NCBI GenBank assembly: GCA_022511285.1
Contig: JAFLRW010000005.1
Location: 1 to 27,324 of the forward strand
Direction of reading: 5' to 3'
DNA: 27,324 nucleotides
Source of the DNA: Duncaniella sp.
Lineage (GTDB): Bacteria > Bacteroidota > Bacteroidia > Bacteroidales > Muribaculaceae
Shown here: in pieces, positions 23,928-27,324 of the stretch
Layout of the letters: each line of letters opens with the position of its first letter
Numbering within the stretch: position 1 is the first letter of the stretch
Notes under the pieces: generated by a model
What the model saw: the letters and a program-made list of their open reading frames with translations, nothing else
What the model was told of the DNA's origin: nothing
The model's database searches: none
Position numbers and translations under genes: made by a program

Positions 23928-26915
23928 TCACAGTATCACTTTATCGGTGATGTTTCCGCGCTTGCGGATGTAGATGGCACCCGGTGTCGGATTGTCTATG
24001 CGTATGCCTTGGAGGTTGTAGTAGACGGTGGTTGCATCAATATTGTCAGAGTTTTCAATGCCGTTGAGTGAGGTGGTAAGGTCATCGCGAGTGAACACAA
24101 ACACATCGCCCGGATTGTGAGCCTCAACAAACGCTTTATCCCTGTCGTCAGAGCGCTGCTGTGCCGGAGACTTAATGATTTCGCCGTTTTTGAGCTGTGT
24201 AAAACTGATGATGTTGTCGCACTCGAGGGTGAATGGGCGGCCTGAGTGAGAGGTGACTGTGATTTCAAAGGCTTTACCCTCTCGCCAGTCAATATTCACC
24301 TCAAAGTTGCCTACGCCGCGCAGGCCGGTCACCACACCGTCTGTCCACTCCTCAGGGAGAGCGGGGAGGATGTGAAGATGTCCTGTGATGTTTCCCGCCT
24401 CGTCAAACGTGGCGCGATAGCTCTGCATCAGCATTTCTGCCATAGCTGAACTAAATCCGGCATTACCCTCTATCTGGTGCATGCTACTCGTCATATTATT
24501 AAGGCTAAGTTGGATGTGCTTATCGGTGACAGCGGTCTGAATATTTTCGAGAGCACCTTTATAACCATTGCTTCTGTTGGGTTGAAGAGTGCGTGCACGG
24601 CAGTTGGCGCGCCAAGCGTCCACCCATCCGGCTTGCTCACCGCCATCGCCGTCGCCGCGAAGCTCGAGCGAGCGGATGCAGGCGTTGAGTTCCGTAGGAT
24701 TATCAAACGGATTCACTTGCCCGAGCGGATAGAGACACACCAGATGAGAGATGTGGCGATGGCCATTATCGTTTGATGGATCTGTACCTACCCATTCCTC
24801 GATGGCTCCGTTGGTTACATGGATGCCGTCATCGAGATTATCCAAAATATTTTTGGCAGTGGCGAGATAGTCCGACTTGCCGAGTATTTTCATTGCCTGG
24901 ATTGTGTTTTTGAAAAGGTCTGTGACGAGCTGACGGCCGTGTGCAGCATTTGGATTTGTCCATCCATTCTCGGGAGACCAACTTTCAGGCAGGTATAGTG
25001 TTCCTGATGGGAAAATTTGAGGATATACATTTGAATATCCGATTATTAGTCTCTTTTCCCAAAATTTACAAGCACTTTCCATTACAGGATAGGCTTTTGA
25101 AAGATATTCGTTGTCAAGTGTATATATGTAGTGTTGCCATAAATGATTACAGAACCAAGCATTTGCTTCAGAATATTGTCCGGCATATTCTTCTACATTA
25201 CCATACATATCGTTGGCGTTTCCTAAACACCAAGCAGATTCGTCAGCTTCGGGAGCTCGTTTATGAGCAAGGTTGCGCCACTCAGGACGTTTTGACATCT
25301 CCATTATATAGTCAAGGAACGGCATGTGGCAGGATGAAAGTCCTGTTGGTTCGGCAGGCCAATAGTTCATCTCAACGTTGATGTCGGCGTGAATATCAGT
25401 GTTCCAATGTGGATTTGAACTCCAGATACCCTGTAAGTTGCTCGGCAAACTATTTCCCTGACGAGAGGACCCCATCAGAGTATAGCGCCCGTAGTTGTAG
25501 AGCAGTGTTTCCATCAGTCGCCAGTCGGCTTGCGACAATCCGCCGTCTCTGCCGGCTTTTACGAGTTCGTCGATTGGGCGGTTGTTTTCGGCAGCATCCG
25601 TAAATGTGAGCGACGAGGCGCCGTAGAGCTTCTGATGGTCGGCTACGTGAGCCTCATAAAGCGCCTCCCACCCTTTGGCTAATGCTTTGTCTACTGTTTC
25701 ACAAGCTTTAGTTACAAGGTTGGTCGAGGAGCGGAAATCAGACGCTTTAATGTCATAGCTTGAAGCGCAGGCGGTCACTACAAGCAGACGTGTAGCACCG
25801 GTAATAGTTATTTCAGTGCCGGACACCGATACGGTGCCGTCAGTATCCCAAGTGGTGGCGAGTGTATTGGTTACGGGCTTTAACTCACGACTGCTAATAA
25901 GATATTTATTGTCTTTTATTGATTTTTGAAGACCGTCGTCACCTAAAAATATTTTATAATTTCGAGGTTGTTCTGATGTATGGTTTACCGCAAACACATC
26001 ATCAGGATTACTTACAAAATACTCTGAAGCTACTGAATTATCACTTAAAGCAAAAGTAGATACTACCCCTTTGGACATATCAAGGCAAGAAAGGTAATTA
26101 GCTATCTTTCCATTATTGTTATCGTGGATACCTATTGTGCCTAATTTTTGATACGCACCAATCTTTTCGGATGATATAGGCCCATTAAAACTTGTTTTAT
26201 GATTCAGAAGCATTTGGTCGGAACGATTGCCTGAAAGGGTAACACCAAAATCGCCATTACCAATTAGAAAGACTTTTCTATCGTCTTCAGGATATGAAGA
26301 TCCGGAACCATTGTCTCCTAAATAATAAATCACATCAGAACTGTTGGGATTATACTCGTTTCCTGTCCATTTGAGCATATCTTTCGGGAAAGTAGATGAA
26401 AAGTCTGAGCCGGTGTTTCCGCCGCCTGTATTACCGCCGTCATCATCGCCGTCGCCGTCACCATTTCCGCCACCGGTGTTACCACTATCGCCATTATTAT
26501 CACCGCTGTCGTTATCTTTTACTCCGATAATAGTAAATGTATCTGTATTAGGGTCGTATATTGCTTTAATTGTAAGTGTCAACGGCTCGTTACCATTGCC
26601 TGATATTTGAAAATATCCTTGAATCCAGTTTTTCCAGTTTTTAAATTCAACACTTGTTTTATAGAATTCGTTGGGAGTGAGATAAATGTATTCTTGTGCT
26701 CCATAATAATCACCATTGTAAACAATGCCTAAACTTGCCCAGTATTTGGTTTCAATTGTACCTAAGTATTCATTAGGATTAATTTCTTCAAGTGTGCCGA
26801 AAACGTCGTTCTTCGGATTATACGCATTTCCGACGATTATACTCTCGGCATAGCCTGTCAGGCTTGCGGTGAATGCCATTATCAGGGCAATGATTGTCTT
26901 GAGAAGTGGTTTCAT
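23928..26915 (-). CDS. Secreted glycoside hydrolase, GH95 family (alpha-L-fucosidase-like)
   Basis: This 995-residue protein starts with a signal peptide (MKPLLKTIIALIMAFTASLT, residues 1-24). An unrecognised beta-rich region follows (about 25-132), then a Gly/Asp/Asn-rich linker (about 134-171). From about 180 onward it matches GH95: LQGIWSSNPHWNTDIHADIN (494-513) with VEMNYWPAE, PESWSPENGW (643-652), HRHISHLVCLYP (719-730) and MHQIEGNAGFSSAMAEML (812-829). GH95 enzymes are inverting exo-alpha-L-fucosidases or galactosidases. By motif comparison E649 would be the acid catalyst. The Asn pair near 511-513 is D511/N513, and the base-assisting Asp is E816, so specificity may differ. The last about 40 residues (YYNLQGIRIDNPTPGAIYIR and on) look like a Bacteroidales C-terminal secretion tail. 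No SusC/SusD genes are near. Confidence 0.88.
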   Translation of the reverse strand: MKPLLKTIIALIMAFTASLTGYAESIIVGNAYNPKNDVFGTLEEINPNEYLGTIETKYWASLGIVYNGDYYGAQEYIYLTPNEFYKTSVEFKNWKNWIQGYFQISGNGNEPLTLTIKAIYDPNTDTFTIIGVKDNDSGDNNGDSGNTGGGNGDGDGDDDGGNTGGGNTGSDFSSTFPKDMLKWTGNEYNPNSSDVIYYLGDNGSGSSYPEDDRKVFLIGNGDFGVTLSGNRSDQMLLNHKTSFNGPISSEKIGAYQKLGTIGIHDNNNGKIANYLSCLDMSKGVVSTFALSDNSVASEYFVSNPDDVFAVNHTSEQPRNYKIFLGDDGLQKSIKDNKYLISSRELKPVTNTLATTWDTDGTVSVSGTEITITGATRLLVVTACASSYDIKASDFRSSTNLVTKACETVDKALAKGWEALYEAHVADHQKLYGASSLTFTDAAENNRPIDELVKAGRDGGLSQADWRLMETLLYNYGRYTLMGSSRQGNSLPSNLQGIWSSNPHWNTDIHADINVEMNYWPAEPTGLSSCHMPFLDYIMEMSKRPEWRNLAHKRAPEADESAWCLGNANDMYGNVEEYAGQYSEANAWFCNHLWQHYIYTLDNEYLSKAYPVMESACKFWEKRLIIGYSNVYPQIFPSGTLYLPESWSPENGWTNPNAAHGRQLVTDLFKNTIQAMKILGKSDYLATAKNILDNLDDGIHVTNGAIEEWVGTDPSNDNGHRHISHLVCLYPLGQVNPFDNPTELNACIRSLELRGDGDGGEQAGWVDAWRANCRARTLQPNRSNGYKGALENIQTAVTDKHIQLSLNNMTSSMHQIEGNAGFSSAMAEMLMQSYRATFDEAGNITGHLHILPALPEEWTDGVVTGLRGVGNFEVNIDWREGKAFEITVTSHSGRPFTLECDNIISFTQLKNGEIIKSPAQQRSDDRDKAFVEAHNPGDVFVFTRDDLTTSLNGIENSDNIDATTVYYNLQGIRIDNPTPGAIYIRKRGNITDKVIL

Positions 26916-26943
26916 CTTATTGTATTTTATATGATTTCATCGG

Positions 26944-26974
26944 CAAAGTTAGCAATAATTTTCTGAAAATCAAA
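26944..26974 (-). promoter_or_regulatory. Promoter of the GH95 gene
   Basis: On the minus strand TTTG (26974-26971), 19 bases, then TAACTTTG (26951-26944). Transcription would begin near 26937, about 22 bases before the ATG at 26915. Sequence and spacing fit the Bacteroidetes consensus. Confidence 0.7.
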
Positions 26975-27106
26975 ATAATACAAATCAATGCCAGTGCAAC
27001 AGCATCAAAATGTCAGCAATCTATGATTTACTCCGCAAAGTTACAACCGCCTCAAGGTCAAAATGGTGCGATAATGCCGATTAGTGATGTTAAGTTGATG
27101 CGATAT

Positions 27107-27137
27107 TTTGCAATGCGACGATTTTTGTGTATTTTTG
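27107..27137 (+). promoter_or_regulatory. Plus-strand promoter near the right edge
   Basis: TTTG (27107-27110), 19 bases, then TATTTTTG (27130-27137) matches the consensus. It would transcribe toward the right edge from about 27144. The only frame that follows inside the window is a 30-codon one from 27214 that I do not trust. The target gene, if any, lies beyond the window or the product is RNA. Confidence 0.45.
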
Positions 27138-27176
27138 TCGCAAAATATGCGACGATATTTATATTAAAACGTCGCA
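27114..27176. repeat. Four alternating GTCGCA/TGCGAC inverted repeats
   Basis: TGCGACG at 27114-27120, GTCGCA at 27137-27142, TGCGACG at 27148-27154 and CGTCGCA at 27170-27176. Neighbouring copies are complementary, so hairpins 1-2, 2-3 and 3-4 are mutually exclusive. The set overlaps the plus-strand promoter and the start of its transcript, consistent with an operator array or a switching leader. The role is inferred. Confidence 0.5.
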
Positions 27177-27324
27177 ACCCTTAGTATTTAGAAGATGCTG
27201 ATTCGGCTGTAAGCATGGTGCTCAATAAGAGTCACTTCCGGCAGCGTGCGGCGGTCATTCCTATGAACGAAGGGCGGATGACTCGCAGTGGAGCCATCCG
27301 CCCTTGATGTGATTGGATAGACTT
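27177..27324. other. Right edge: gene-free stretch with a GC-rich hairpin
   Basis: The stretch from the GH95 start (26916) to the edge is about 409 bases and holds two promoter signals, the alternating repeats and this hairpin, but no convincing gene. AAGGGCGGATG (27270-27280) and CATCCGCCCTT (27295-27305) pair perfectly, and CTC/GAG inside the loop extends the stem after one mismatch. No T-run follows on either strand, so it is not a standard terminator. It could be a dispersed repeat or an RNA element. Confidence 0.4.

Noticed and set aside
27214..27306. 30-codon plus-strand frame starting MVLNKSHFRQ
   Set aside because: Short, without recognisable features, and its 3' half is formed by the GC-rich hairpin.

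Overview
The window looks like a chromosomal segment of a member of the Bacteroidales, most likely the Muribaculaceae or a close relative. Three things suggest this. Promoter-like sites match the Bacteroidetes primary sigma pattern (TTTG, 19-21 bases, TAnnTTTG) upstream of several genes. The secreted glycoside hydrolase carries a Bacteroidales-style C-terminal sorting tail. The housekeeping proteins resemble Bacteroidales versions. The family-level placement is inference. No rRNA, tRNA or CRISPR array was seen.

Left part, minus strand (1-9876): an IS30-type transposase runs off the left edge. It lies directly downstream of a compact cobalamin (anaerobic-route) cluster read leftward: cobJ-cobH fusion, cobL (cbiE-cbiT), cbiG-cobM fusion, cobQ, a CobD-type aminotransferase and cbiB. 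All are joined by 4-16 base overlaps. Only 36 bases separate this cluster from rnhB, which itself overlaps the stop of an OmpR-type response regulator. The regulator has a good promoter, so regulator, RNase HII and B12 genes may share one transcript. Its receiver domain lacks the phospho-acceptor aspartate.

Middle part, plus strand (10022-18029): a complete proline pathway (proC-proB-proA) comes first, then a terminator whose T-tract also holds the -33 element of the next promoter. That promoter serves aspS, a Nif3-like metal protein, a coiled-coil zinc-ribbon protein, a SlyD-like isomerase with a Cys/Gly-rich tail, and efp, which ends at a strong terminator.

18120-18639 has no gene. It is AT-rich and carries several DnaA-box-like sites, some 10-12 bases apart. 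The plus strand changes from clearly C-rich on its left to balanced or G-rich on its right, although the flanking genes have the same orientation. This is a good candidate for the chromosomal replication origin.

Right part: nadA, leuS and recA follow on the plus strand. recA has a palindrome where its -33 element should be and is followed by a possible 23-residue peptide gene. A bidirectional terminator separates it from a convergent, secreted GH95-family glycoside hydrolase with changed active-site residues. The last 400 bases hold promoter signals, alternating inverted repeats and a hairpin, but no convincing gene.

I found no clearly new multi-gene system. The best leads are the phosphorylation-incompetent regulator tied to B12 genes, the candidate origin, and the recA operator-like palindrome.
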